Assembly: GCA_009919175.1 (NCBI GenBank)
Contig: RGCL01000020.1
Span: 1-42,580, forward strand
Length of the DNA: 42,580 nt
Source of the DNA: Betaproteobacteria bacterium
GTDB lineage: Bacteria; Pseudomonadota; Gammaproteobacteria; Burkholderiales; Burkholderiaceae_C
Direction of reading: 5' to 3'
A program made the translations under genes and the position numbers. The notes beneath the pieces were generated by a model, which was not told the DNA's origin, searched no databases, and saw nothing but the letters and a program-made list of their open reading frames with translations. Positions 15,770 through 24,347 of the stretch are shown in pieces; positions within the stretch are counted from its first letter, which is position 1, and each line of letters opens with the position of its first letter.

Positions 15770-17794
15770 ATGGCGGGGATCGTTGGGATCGATGTAGGCG
15801 GGACATTCACCGACCTTTATTTTTCGGGCGATGGGGAACGTCCCCATCAGATTTTGAAAGTGCCTTCGACGCCGCACGACCCTTCGGTGGGTTTGCTCCA
15901 TGCACTCGATAAGGCGGGGATCAAGCCTGACGAACTCGAAGCCCTGCTGCATGGCACAACCATTGCCACCAACGCGGTCATCGAGCGCAAAGGTGCGCGT
16001 TGCGCCCTGGTCACCACCAAGGGTTTTCGCGATGTGCTGGAACTCGGGCGCAGGGACAGGCCGCAAATGTATGGCCTCGAGGGCGTGCATGAGCCGCTGA
16101 TTGCGCGCGACTTGCGCTTTGAGGTCACCCAGCGCATGGACCACGAAGGGCGTGAACTCGTTGCCCTGGACGAGGCCGAGTTGCGTGCCTTGGGCGAGGC
16201 CCTCAAGTCGCTGAAGGTGGAGTCCATCGTCATCGCCTACATGCATGCCTATGCCAACCCTGCGCATGAGGAACGCTCGCGCGACATCCTCAAGGCCATC
16301 CACCCCGAATGGGAAATCGTGACGGCCACCTCGGTGGTGCGCGAATACTATGAATTCGAGCGCACCAGCACGGCAGCGGTTCAAGGCTATTTGCAGCCCC
16401 TGGTGGCACGCTATGCACGCAACCTCGCAGGCAAGCTCAAAGACTGGGGCTATGACCGCGAGGTGGCCATCATGCAGTCCAATGGTGGTGTTGCTCCCTT
16501 GCGGCAGCTTGCCGAGCGCGCTGCCTACATCGTGCGCTCGGGTCCCGCCGCCGGTGTCACGGCAGCGGCTCGCATTGCTCAAGAGGCCGGTTTCACGCAT
16601 GTGATCACCGGCGACATGGGCGGAACCAGCTTTGATGTGGCCGCTGTGGTCAATGGCAAGCCCGACGTGGCTGAGCTCACCAACCTGGACTTTCGCATTC
16701 CCTTGCGCTTGCCCATGATCGATGTCCACACCATTGGTGCGGGCGGCGGCAGCATCGCCTACCTCGATCGCGGTGGCATGTTGCAAGTGGGGCCGCGCAG
16801 TGCAGGCGCAGTGCCTGGTCCAGTGGCTTACCGGCGTGGCGGCACTGAGCCCACGGTGACCGATGCCAACGTGGTGTTGGGTCGCATCAACCCCGAAAGC
16901 CGCATGAATGGCGATGGCAACACCCTCGATGTCGAAGGCGCGCGCCGTGCGGTGTCCGATTTGGGAGCCAAGCTTGGGCTGAGCATGGAACAAACCGCCG
17001 AGGCCATCCTGGCCGTGGTGAACCAGCGCATGGCGGGTCGCATCCGATTGATGTCCATCGAGCGAGGCCTGGACCCCCGCGATTTCGCGCTGGTGGCCTT
17101 TGGTGGTGCAGGGCCTTTGCATGGCGGTGCACTGATTCGCGAGGTGGGGGTCAGCACCATGCTGGTGCCCCTTTACCCTGGCGTGTTGTGTGCACTGGGC
17201 TGTGTGTATGCCGACTTGCGCTACGACCTCTCTCAAACCCTGGAAAAGCGGGTCGATCGCCTCGAAGCAGGCGAGCTCACAGCCATCCTCAAGGGGCAGC
17301 GCGAGCAAGGCATGGCGCACCTCACCAACAGCCAAGTGCCCATCGACCACCACGACATTTCGCACATGGCCGACATGGCCTATTCGGGGCAAATCCACAC
17401 GCTGGCCGTTCCCATCGAGTCCCAGTGGGATGCCAAGCAATTGTCCGAGGCCTTCAACCAGGCTTATCGGGAAAAGTTTGGCAACGTGCTCGAAGGCATC
17501 GCTGCGGTGATCGTGAACCTGCGCACCGTGGTGGTGGGCACGCGTTCTGCCGTGGCCTTGCCCAAGACCACAGCCGCCATGAGCAGTGGCAGCCCCAAGC
17601 CCCAGAAAACCCGCCCCGTGCATTTCGGCAAGGCCTGGTACGACACGCCCGTGCTGCAGCGGGACGACTTCAAGCCCGGCATGTCCCTGGATGGGCCGGC
17701 CATCATCGAACAAAGTGACACCACAACGGTCATCGAACCCGACATGCACCTGACTGTGGATCGTCAAGGCAACTTGCTTGTGAAGGTGAAATAA
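15770..17794 (+). CDS. hyuA: HyuA-type hydantoinase/oxoprolinase subunit A (ATP-dependent hydrolase or carboxylase subunit)
   Basis: A 674-residue member of the HyuA family, whose actin-like fold uses ATP to activate a substrate carbonyl. Family members include N-methylhydantoinase A, 5-oxoprolinase and the acetone/acetophenone carboxylase subunits. The N-terminal phosphate loop is GIDVGGTFTDLYF (about residues 5-17), followed by HGTTIATNAVIER (about 61-73). GDMGGTSFDVA (near 283) and IGAGGGSIA (near 323) complete the nucleotide site. It abuts hyuB with no intergenic base and has a strong ribosome binding site. The setting among acyl-CoA genes, with no hydantoin-racemase or carbamoylase neighbours, argues against hydantoin use and leaves a ketone carboxylase or lactamase role open. 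Confidence 0.9.
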   Translation: MAGIVGIDVGGTFTDLYFSGDGERPHQILKVPSTPHDPSVGLLHALDKAGIKPDELEALLHGTTIATNAVIERKGARCALVTTKGFRDVLELGRRDRPQMYGLEGVHEPLIARDLRFEVTQRMDHEGRELVALDEAELRALGEALKSLKVESIVIAYMHAYANPAHEERSRDILKAIHPEWEIVTATSVVREYYEFERTSTAAVQGYLQPLVARYARNLAGKLKDWGYDREVAIMQSNGGVAPLRQLAERAAYIVRSGPAAGVTAAARIAQEAGFTHVITGDMGGTSFDVAAVVNGKPDVAELTNLDFRIPLRLPMIDVHTIGAGGGSIAYLDRGGMLQVGPRSAGAVPGPVAYRRGGTEPTVTDANVVLGRINPESRMNGDGNTLDVEGARRAVSDLGAKLGLSMEQTAEAILAVVNQRMAGRIRLMSIERGLDPRDFALVAFGGAGPLHGGALIREVGVSTMLVPLYPGVLCALGCVYADLRYDLSQTLEKRVDRLEAGELTAILKGQREQGMAHLTNSQVPIDHHDISHMADMAYSGQIHTLAVPIESQWDAKQLSEAFNQAYREKFGNVLEGIAAVIVNLRTVVVGTRSAVALPKTTAAMSSGSPKPQKTRPVHFGKAWYDTPVLQRDDFKPGMSLDGPAIIEQSDTTTVIEPDMHLTVDRQGNLLVKVK

Positions 17795-19552
17795 ATGGAT
17801 CCATTGACATTGGCCGTTGTGCGCGGCAGCCTGGAACAGATTGCAGACGAGATGGACTTGCACCTGATTCACGCCGCCATATCTCCCATCATTTCCGAGA
17901 CCAATGACTGTGCCAACGGCATTTTTCATCCGGTCACGGGTGAAACCATTGCCCAGGGGCGCTACGGCTTGCCGGTGTTCCTGGCCTACATGCAGTTCTC
18001 GGTCCAGAAGGTCATTGAACTGGCCAACGCCGAAGGCGGCTTCAAGCCCGGTGACATGTGGATCATGAACGACACCTACCTTGGCGGCAGCCATTTGCAG
18101 GACGTGCAACTCGTGGCGCCGGTGTTCGTGCAAGGCGAATTGTTCGCCGTCATGGCCACCACGGGTCACTGGATGGACATTGGTGGCAATGTGCCCGGCG
18201 GCTGGGGACCCAGAGCCACCGAGATTCACCAGGAAGGCATCGTCATCCCGCCGGTGAAGCTCTATGAAGAAGGGCGGCTGAACAAAGCCCTGGTGGCCAT
18301 GTTCCGTGCCAATGTGCGCTTGCCCGACGACATCGCTGGCGATCTGGCCGCCATGAGCAATGTGTTCAGTGTGGGGTCGCGTGGCATCGAGGCCCTGGTC
18401 AAGCGTTATGGCCGCGACACCCTGACCGATTGCCTCAACGAAATGATTGCCTACTCCGAGCGGCAAATGCGCTCGTACATCTCCGAGTTGCCAGACGGCA
18501 CCTACACCTTTGAAGATGCCATCGACAACGACGGCCTGGATGCGCGGCCATTGCCCGTCAAGCTCAAGGTGACGATCTCGGGCGACCACATGCACTTTGA
18601 TTTCTCGGGCTCGGCCTTGACCGCCAAGGGACCGATGAACATGTCCAAAAACACCACGGTGTCGTCGTGTTTCGTGGCCATCAAGCACCTCTTCCCGGAT
18701 GTCCCGGTCAACGGCGGCACCTTCAGACCCATCAGCATTGAAGTCCCACCGGGCACGGTCTTGTCAGCCGAATACCCCGCGCCCTGTGGTGGCTACCTCG
18801 AGCCCATGGGCCGGGTCATCGATGTGGTGTTTGGCGCGCTCTCCCAGGCCATGCCCGATCGTGCACCGGCTGCCTTCTTCGGCACCATTGGGGTGGTGGC
18901 CATCAGCGGCACGCATCCCAAGCGCCGCAACTACTTTGTGGGGGTCTTCCCATACCCTGGCGGCTATGGTGCAACGCGTGCCAGCGATGGCCTCATCAAC
19001 GGCACGCCACCCCAGTCCATGGCCAACTTCATGTCGCTGGAAATGTCCGAGCACCGCTTCCCGCTGCGCTTTGATCACTTCCGCGTGCGTGAGGACTCGG
19101 GGGGCGCAGGCTGGCACCGCGGCGGATGCGGCACCGAATACGGCTTCACCGTCTGGAGCGACACCACGGTGTCGGTGCTGGGCGACCGTGCCGAGCATGC
19201 GCCCTTTGGCATTTGCGGCGGCCAAAGTGCCAAGGCCAACGAGGTGAGCTTTGTGACCTCGGGCAAAGCCTGGCGGCCCGAGTGGCACAGCAAACAGGAC
19301 AAGCAGTTGCTGGCCAGTGGCGACGCCTTGCGGGCCGCCTCACCCGGCGGCGGCGGTTATGGCAACCCTCTGACGCGTGACTTGGCCGCGGTGGAGCGTG
19401 ATTTGAATCGCGGCTACATCTCACGCCAGGTGGCCGAGACGGTCTATGGCGTGGTGATCGCCAAGGAAACCCCCATCGTCCCCGGACAAAGCCAGTTTGC
19501 ATTGGACGAGTCTGCTTCTGTTCAACGTCGCCGTGCCCTGGGCGCGGCCTGA
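17795..19552 (+). CDS. hyuB: HyuB-type hydantoinase/oxoprolinase subunit B
   Basis: The 585-residue partner of the preceding subunit. HyuB subunits carry the second half of the active site in N-methylhydantoinases, oxoprolinases and acetone-type carboxylases. Recognisable family motifs are DPLTLAVVRGSLEQIADEM at the N terminus, SETNDCANG (about 31-39), MNDTYLGGSHLQDV (about 90-103), VNGGTFRPI, and SPGGGGYGNPLTRD near 515-528. Its ATG immediately follows the hyuA stop TAA. The C-terminal glycine-rich SPGGGGYG matches the usual family end. No third small subunit like AcxC is seen nearby. Function is tied to HyuA; the substrate is not predictable. Confidence 0.9.
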   Translation: MDPLTLAVVRGSLEQIADEMDLHLIHAAISPIISETNDCANGIFHPVTGETIAQGRYGLPVFLAYMQFSVQKVIELANAEGGFKPGDMWIMNDTYLGGSHLQDVQLVAPVFVQGELFAVMATTGHWMDIGGNVPGGWGPRATEIHQEGIVIPPVKLYEEGRLNKALVAMFRANVRLPDDIAGDLAAMSNVFSVGSRGIEALVKRYGRDTLTDCLNEMIAYSERQMRSYISELPDGTYTFEDAIDNDGLDARPLPVKLKVTISGDHMHFDFSGSALTAKGPMNMSKNTTVSSCFVAIKHLFPDVPVNGGTFRPISIEVPPGTVLSAEYPAPCGGYLEPMGRVIDVVFGALSQAMPDRAPAAFFGTIGVVAISGTHPKRRNYFVGVFPYPGGYGATRASDGLINGTPPQSMANFMSLEMSEHRFPLRFDHFRVREDSGGAGWHRGGCGTEYGFTVWSDTTVSVLGDRAEHAPFGICGGQSAKANEVSFVTSGKAWRPEWHSKQDKQLLASGDALRAASPGGGGYGNPLTRDLAAVERDLNRGYISRQVAETVYGVVIAKETPIVPGQSQFALDESASVQRRRALGAA

Positions 19553-19575
19553 TTCTGGCCATAGAGGAGTTTTTG

Positions 19576-20757
19576 ATGTCGACAGCTTTGGATGCCAGTG
19601 GAAGTTGGGAACTGCCGGAAGAACTGCGCATGTTGCGCGACACCATCCGCCGCTTCATGGCCGAGGAAGTCCGGCCTGCGGAGGACCAACTCGACCACGA
19701 TGCCTACACCTTGGAGCCGGGGCCTTTGCAGGCGCTTCAGGCCAAGGCCAAGTCGGTCGGGTTGTGGTTGTTTGAGACACCTGCTGAGCATGGCGGTGCG
19801 GGCTTGAGCCTGCTGGGTCAGTGCGTGGCGGCAGAAGAAGCCTCCAAATGCCGCATGGGCATGTACATCGCTGGAGCGGGTGCATTTGGCTTTGATCCTC
19901 CCAATGTGATCTGGAAAGGCACGGCACACCAGCAACGCTTTGCCCGCAAGGATGTGGCCAACGGGACCAAGGCCTTTGTGGCCATCAGCGAACCGGGTGG
20001 CGGTTCTGATCCGGGTCGTGCCATCCAGACCCGCGCCGTGAGAAAGGGCGATCGCTATGTGATCAACGGCACCAAGATCTGGATCTCGGGTGCGGGCATG
20101 GCCGACTGGGGCATTGTGTTTGCCCGCACAGGCGACACGCCTGGGCGAGGCGGCATCACCAGCTTTGTGGTTGACAAGAGCCGTCCTGGCATTCGCCTCT
20201 CCAAGATCCCCGTCATCCGTTCCTATGCGCCTTACGAGGTGCACTTCGAAGACTACGAAGTGCCCATCGAAGACCGCCTGGGCGAGGAGGGGCAGGGCTT
20301 TTCGCTGGCCGAGGAATGGCTGGTCCATGCCCGTCCGCCTTACGCCGCTGCCACGATTGGCATTGCGCAAGCGGCGCTGGACATTGCCACCGACTGGGTG
20401 CGACAGCGCAAGACCTTTGGCCAGCATCTGGCCGACCGGCAGGCCATTCAATGGATGATTGCCGACTCGGAAATCGAATTGCGCGCAGCACGCCTCATGG
20501 TGTATCAGGCCGCCTGGAATGCCGACCTTGGCCGTGACATCAAGGTCGATGCCTCGGCGTGCAAGGTCTATGGCACCGAGGTGGCTGGGCGCGTGATCGA
20601 CCGCTGCATCCAGATGTTGGGCGGCATGGGCGTGGCCCAGGAACTGCCCCTGGAGCGCTGGTATCGCGAGGCGCGCATCCGTCGCATTGGCGAAGGCCCC
20701 TCCGAGGTGCATCGCATGGTGGTGGCTCGCGCCATCCTGGGATCCAGAAGGGACTGA
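19576..20757 (+). CDS. Acyl-CoA dehydrogenase (FAD-dependent)
   Basis: Probably oxidises an acyl-CoA to the 2-enoyl-CoA, passing electrons to ETF. The 393-residue protein has the three ACAD regions: helical N domain, central beta domain (AISEPGGGSDPG near 140, KIWISGAG), and C-terminal helical domain. Its C-terminal signature reads IGEGPSEVHR, with the catalytic-type Glu in the usual place. The GP-x-EVHR form resembles the ACAD10/ACAD11-like bacterial clade rather than the common EGTSEIQR form. That matters because those enzymes can act with APH-type kinases on hydroxyacyl-CoAs, and such a kinase is encoded at 34054. The start is ATG 19576 with GAGGAG upstream; the TTG one codon earlier is rejected. 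Confidence 0.9.
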   Translation: MSTALDASGSWELPEELRMLRDTIRRFMAEEVRPAEDQLDHDAYTLEPGPLQALQAKAKSVGLWLFETPAEHGGAGLSLLGQCVAAEEASKCRMGMYIAGAGAFGFDPPNVIWKGTAHQQRFARKDVANGTKAFVAISEPGGGSDPGRAIQTRAVRKGDRYVINGTKIWISGAGMADWGIVFARTGDTPGRGGITSFVVDKSRPGIRLSKIPVIRSYAPYEVHFEDYEVPIEDRLGEEGQGFSLAEEWLVHARPPYAAATIGIAQAALDIATDWVRQRKTFGQHLADRQAIQWMIADSEIELRAARLMVYQAAWNADLGRDIKVDASACKVYGTEVAGRVIDRCIQMLGGMGVAQELPLERWYREARIRRIGEGPSEVHRMVVARAILGSRRD

Positions 20758-20761
20758 CGCC

Positions 20762-21538
20762 ATGGCACTGGACTTTGAAGTTTCACCCGACGGCATTGCG
20801 CTCATCACCCTCAACCGCCCCGAGCGCCTCAATGCGATGGATGCCGAGCACTATCAATGGTTGTCCCAGGCCTGGTGCAAGGTCCGTGACGATGCCAACA
20901 TCCGTGTGGCCATCATCACCGGGGCGGGTCAGCGTGCTTTCACCACGGGCGCAGACATCAAGAGTTTTTTGACGGCGCCGCCCTCCCTGTCGGACATGTG
21001 GCTCACCCAGCGTGATCAGTTGCTCAACCGGGGGCTGGAGGTCTGGAAGCCGGTCATCGCTGCGGTCAATGGACTTTGCCTGGGCGGGGGCATGACCTTG
21101 CTGCTGGCCACCGACATCCGCATCGCCGCCACGCATGCCAGCTTCAGCCTGGCCGAGGTCAAGCGCGGGGTCATTCCCGGCAATGGTGGCACCCAGCGTG
21201 TGCTCGATCAACTGCCTTATGCCATCGGCATGGAAATGCTGCTCACCGGCGAGGCCATGGATGCCCAAGCGGCGCAACGCTGGGGTCTGGTCAACCGCGT
21301 GGTGGCGCCCGAGGACTTGTTGTCCACGGCCTATGCCTATGCCCGCAAGATCGCCGCCAATGCGCCGCTGGCGGTTCAGGCCGCCAAGGAATTGGCGCTG
21401 CGCGCCCGCGATGTGGACTTGCACACGGGCTTGCGCATCGAGGCCGTCATCAACCGCATGCTCATGCAGACCGAAGACGCCAAGGAAGGGCCGGCTGCAT
21501 TTGCGGAAAAACGCCCACCGCAGTTCAAGGGGAAGTGA
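20762..21538 (+). CDS. Enoyl-CoA hydratase/isomerase (crotonase fold)
   Basis: A 258-residue crotonase with the oxyanion-hole segments FTTGADIK (about 62-69) and NGLCLGGGM (about 103-111). By alignment with rat enoyl-CoA hydratase, one catalytic Glu is kept (Glu132, in LAEVKRG). The other, which should follow GGG-x, is Thr112. A single retained acid/base is seen in isomerase-like and other crotonases, so hydration is not certain. It starts 4 bp after the ACAD stop. An upstream extension inside the ACAD gene is rejected because the domain begins at MALDFEVSP. Confidence 0.9.
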   Translation: MALDFEVSPDGIALITLNRPERLNAMDAEHYQWLSQAWCKVRDDANIRVAIITGAGQRAFTTGADIKSFLTAPPSLSDMWLTQRDQLLNRGLEVWKPVIAAVNGLCLGGGMTLLLATDIRIAATHASFSLAEVKRGVIPGNGGTQRVLDQLPYAIGMEMLLTGEAMDAQAAQRWGLVNRVVAPEDLLSTAYAYARKIAANAPLAVQAAKELALRARDVDLHTGLRIEAVINRMLMQTEDAKEGPAAFAEKRPPQFKGK

Positions 21539-21539
21539 C

Positions 21540-22736
21540 ATGACACGGCCTCTTCCCTTGCAGGGCATCACGGTGGTCGACCTCGGTCAGATCTACAACG
21601 GCCCCTATTGCAGCTTCTTGCTGGCCATGGCGGGTGCGCGGGTCATCAAGATCGAAACCCCGGGGGGTGAACACCTGCGAAAGCGCAGCGTGGTGGCTGG
21701 AGCCGCCTTGCCCTTTGCCATGCTCAATTCCAACAAGTCCTTTGCCACCCTCAACCTCAAGACCGAGCGTGGCCGTGATTTGCTGCGCAAGATGGTGGGG
21801 CGTGCCGACATCCTGGTGGAGAACTTTGCGCCAGGCGTGATGGACAGGCTGGGCGTGGGCTATGAATCCCTCTCGCGCATCAACCCGAGGCTGGTTTATG
21901 GGGCGGGATCGGGCTATGGCCGATCAGGTCCGAAAAAGGATTTCCCCGCCATGGACCTCACGGTGCAGGCCATGGCCGGCATCATGCATGTCACGGGTTT
22001 CCCGGATCGCCCACCGGTCAAGGCCGGTCCGGCCATTGGCGACTTCATGGGGGGCGTTCACTTGTATGGCGGCATCGTCACCGCCCTCTACGAAGCGCAG
22101 AAAACTGGCCAAGGTCGCCTGGTCGAAGTCTCCATGCAAGAGGCGGTCTATGCGTCGCTGGCTTCCAACCTGGGGCTGCACTTCAGCATGGGCAACGACG
22201 TGCCACCCCGCACGGGCAACCGCCACGGCGGCATGGCTGAGGCACCCTACAACGTCTATCCCACTCGCGATGGTTACATCGCCATCATCTGCGTAGGCGA
22301 GGTGCACTGGAAGTCCCTGTGCACGGCCATGCAGCGCGAGGACCTGGTGGCCGATCCGCGCTTTGCCAACCTCAAGCTGCGCGTGGCGCACATGGACGAG
22401 ATCGATGCGCTGGTGAGTGGCTTCACCGCCCAATACACCAAGGAAGACCTCTTTGCGCTCCTCATGAAGCATCGCGTCGCTTGCGCGCCCGTGCGCAGCC
22501 TCGACGAGGTGATCAACGACGAGCACATGCACGAACGCCGTGCCTTGCAGTGGGTGGATCACCCGCTCTACGGCCGCGTGTGTTTGCCCAATTCCCCCAT
22601 GCGTTATGACGCCTCCGAGCCCTTGCACCTCAAGCCCAGTGGCGAGTTGGGTCGCGACAACGAAGCGGTCTATTGCGAGTGGCTGGGATTGTCCAGCGCC
22701 GACTATGCACAACTCGTGGCCGAGGAGGTGATCTGA
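21540..22736 (+). CDS. Family III (CaiB/BaiF) CoA-transferase
   Basis: Moves CoA between an acyl-CoA donor and a free carboxylate. The 398 residues span the whole interlocked-dimer fold. Key features are the N-terminal GITVVDLGQIYNGPYCS, the VKAGPAIGD segment with the conserved nucleophilic Asp168, and a GNRHGGMAEAPYNVY loop near 222. The downstream small domain contains LVADPRF. Donor and acceptor are unknown; succinyl-CoA or the pathway's own product CoA would be usual. It is one base after the crotonase stop and one base before the thiolase start, so it is translationally coupled to both. Confidence 0.93.
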   Translation: MTRPLPLQGITVVDLGQIYNGPYCSFLLAMAGARVIKIETPGGEHLRKRSVVAGAALPFAMLNSNKSFATLNLKTERGRDLLRKMVGRADILVENFAPGVMDRLGVGYESLSRINPRLVYGAGSGYGRSGPKKDFPAMDLTVQAMAGIMHVTGFPDRPPVKAGPAIGDFMGGVHLYGGIVTALYEAQKTGQGRLVEVSMQEAVYASLASNLGLHFSMGNDVPPRTGNRHGGMAEAPYNVYPTRDGYIAIICVGEVHWKSLCTAMQREDLVADPRFANLKLRVAHMDEIDALVSGFTAQYTKEDLFALLMKHRVACAPVRSLDEVINDEHMHERRALQWVDHPLYGRVCLPNSPMRYDASEPLHLKPSGELGRDNEAVYCEWLGLSSADYAQLVAEEVI

Positions 22737-22737
22737 G

Positions 22738-23880
22738 ATGAAGCACGCACTCAGCGGCAAAATGGTCATCGCCGGCATCGGCCAGACCGCCTTTGGCAAG
22801 CTCGCGGGCAGAGATACCGTGTCCCTGAATGTGGAGGCCATCAGCCAGGCTCTGGGCGATGCCGGGGTGGACAAGGCCGCCGTGGATGCGCTCTACGTCA
22901 AAGCCCCCACCTCGCGCTTTGAAATGATGTATGCCCAAAAGTTGGCCGAGGCTTTGGGCATCCAGCCGCGCATTGGCGGGATCTGGGACCACGGGGGTGC
23001 GAGCAACATCAGCATGATCAGTCAGGCGGTGATGGCCATCGATGCCGGTCAGTGCGAGATCGCCATCGTGGCCCTGGCCGACAACCCGGCCACGGGCACC
23101 CGACAAGCCTACGAAAAAGCCTGGGGCGATGACGCCGTGTTTGGCTGGTTTGGCACCCCGGCGGGTTACGCCATGATTGCCCAGCGTCACATGCAGCAGT
23201 GGGGCACCACCAGCGATCAGCTCGGTGCCATTGCGGTGGCGTGTCGCCGCCATGCTGCGGCCAACCCCAAGGCCCAATTGCGCAAGCCCCTGACTCTGGA
23301 TCAGTATCGCGAGTCACGCTGGATCGTGGAGCCTTTGCGTCGCGACGACTGCTGCCTTGTGTCCGACGGCGCTGCTGCTGTCATCGTGATGAGTGCCAAA
23401 AAGGCCGCGCAGTTGGGCGCTCACCGGGCGGTGCCCATCCTGGGATTCGGGCAGGGACAAACGTCTTGGGACGTGGCCTTGCGCCCCGACCTCACCACCA
23501 CCGCCGCTGCCATCTCGGCCAAGACCGCATTTGCCATGGCCTCGCTCACGCCCGCTGACATGGATGTGGCGCAACTCTATGACTGCTTCACCATTTGCCC
23601 GCTCATGACCCTGGAGGACTATGGTTTTTGTGCCAAAGGGCAGGGCGGCTCTTTTGTCCAGGGCGGCAACATCGAACTTGGCGGACAACTGCCCTTGAAC
23701 ACCTCGGGTGGCCTGCTGTCTGAAACCGGCATGCCGGGATTGCAACTGGTGCTCGAGGGCGTGCGCCAGATGCGCGCTGAGTCGGTCAACCAGGTCAAAG
23801 GCGCGCGACGTTGCGTGGTGAGTAACCAGGGCGGCATCATGCACACCCACTCGACCCTGATTCTGGGAGAACCGCAATGA
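22738..23880 (+). CDS. Thiolase-fold protein lacking the thiolase Cys and His, paired with DUF35
   Basis: A 380-residue member of the SCP-x/nonspecific lipid-transfer thiolase branch. The fold markers are present: IAGIGQTAFG at the N terminus, LVSDGAAAVIV near 210, and YDCFTICPLMTLEDYG (Tyr281). Where true thiolases have the nucleophilic Cys, this one reads DHGGASN (84-90). The distal GGL-x-S-x-GHP motif is GGLLSETGMPG (324-334), so the His is also missing. Acyl-transfer thiolysis is therefore unlikely. Steroid-degrading Ltp2-type proteins share this loss, have YDCF, require a DUF35 partner and are aldolases that use Tyr. The gene is followed, with a 4-bp overlap, by a DUF35 gene. Retro-aldol cleavage of a 3-hydroxyacyl-CoA is therefore the best inference. 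Confidence 0.85.
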   Translation: MKHALSGKMVIAGIGQTAFGKLAGRDTVSLNVEAISQALGDAGVDKAAVDALYVKAPTSRFEMMYAQKLAEALGIQPRIGGIWDHGGASNISMISQAVMAIDAGQCEIAIVALADNPATGTRQAYEKAWGDDAVFGWFGTPAGYAMIAQRHMQQWGTTSDQLGAIAVACRRHAAANPKAQLRKPLTLDQYRESRWIVEPLRRDDCCLVSDGAAAVIVMSAKKAAQLGAHRAVPILGFGQGQTSWDVALRPDLTTTAAAISAKTAFAMASLTPADMDVAQLYDCFTICPLMTLEDYGFCAKGQGGSFVQGGNIELGGQLPLNTSGGLLSETGMPGLQLVLEGVRQMRAESVNQVKGARRCVVSNQGGIMHTHSTLILGEPQ

Positions 23881-24347
23881 GCGCCACGCCAATGGATGCA
23901 GCGGGCGCTGAGCCCGTGGCTTTTCCCCAGCCCGAATCCTCCGACATCGGCACGCCGTTTTGGGCCTCGCTCAAGCAAGGCAAGCTGAGTTTTCAGCGCT
24001 GCCAATCCTGCGGCAAGGCCTGGTTGCCTGCGCGCCATCAGTGCCCAGGCTGCTTGTCGCCCAATTGGCAGCGGGAAGAGTCCAAAGGCCAGGCCAGGCT
24101 CATCAGCTGGGTGGTCTATCACGTGGCGTATCACCCAGCCTTCGCAAATCGCCTGCCCTACACCGTGGCGGTGGTCGAGCTCGATGAAGGTCCGCGCATG
24201 ATCACCAACCTCATCCACACCGAGGCACACAGCCTGCAGCTGGACCAACGCCTCTGGCTGGTCATCGAGGATGAGCAAGGCGTGGCAGTCCCCCGGTTTG
24301 AACCTCACCCCCCAGGGGCAGGCATGACAGCAAAGGCCCAGGCATGA
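23877..24347 (+). CDS. DUF35 OB-fold/zinc-ribbon acyl-CoA-binding partner protein
   Basis: A 156-residue protein with an N-terminal rubredoxin-like zinc ribbon (Cys42, Cys45, Cys56, Cys59 in two CxxC pairs) and an OB-fold (about 65-140; VVYHVAYHPAF, LPYTVAVVELDEGPRM). DUF35 proteins bind acyl-CoA and form obligate complexes with thiolase-fold enzymes, including HMG-CoA synthase/thiolase channels in archaea and the ChsH2-Ltp2 aldolase in actinobacteria. Its ATG overlaps the thiolase stop (ATGA) and its own stop overlaps the next SDR, so stoichiometric coexpression is expected. Confidence 0.88.
   Translation: MSATPMDAAGAEPVAFPQPESSDIGTPFWASLKQGKLSFQRCQSCGKAWLPARHQCPGCLSPNWQREESKGQARLISWVVYHVAYHPAFANRLPYTVAVVELDEGPRMITNLIHTEAHSLQLDQRLWLVIEDEQGVAVPRFEPHPPGAGMTAKAQA

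Noticed and set aside
15749-18688. A 979-codon open frame on the minus strand across hyuA and hyuB.
   Set aside because: It is His/Gly-rich with no recognisable domain and lies opposite two clear genes. Long antisense frames are expected at this G+C content.
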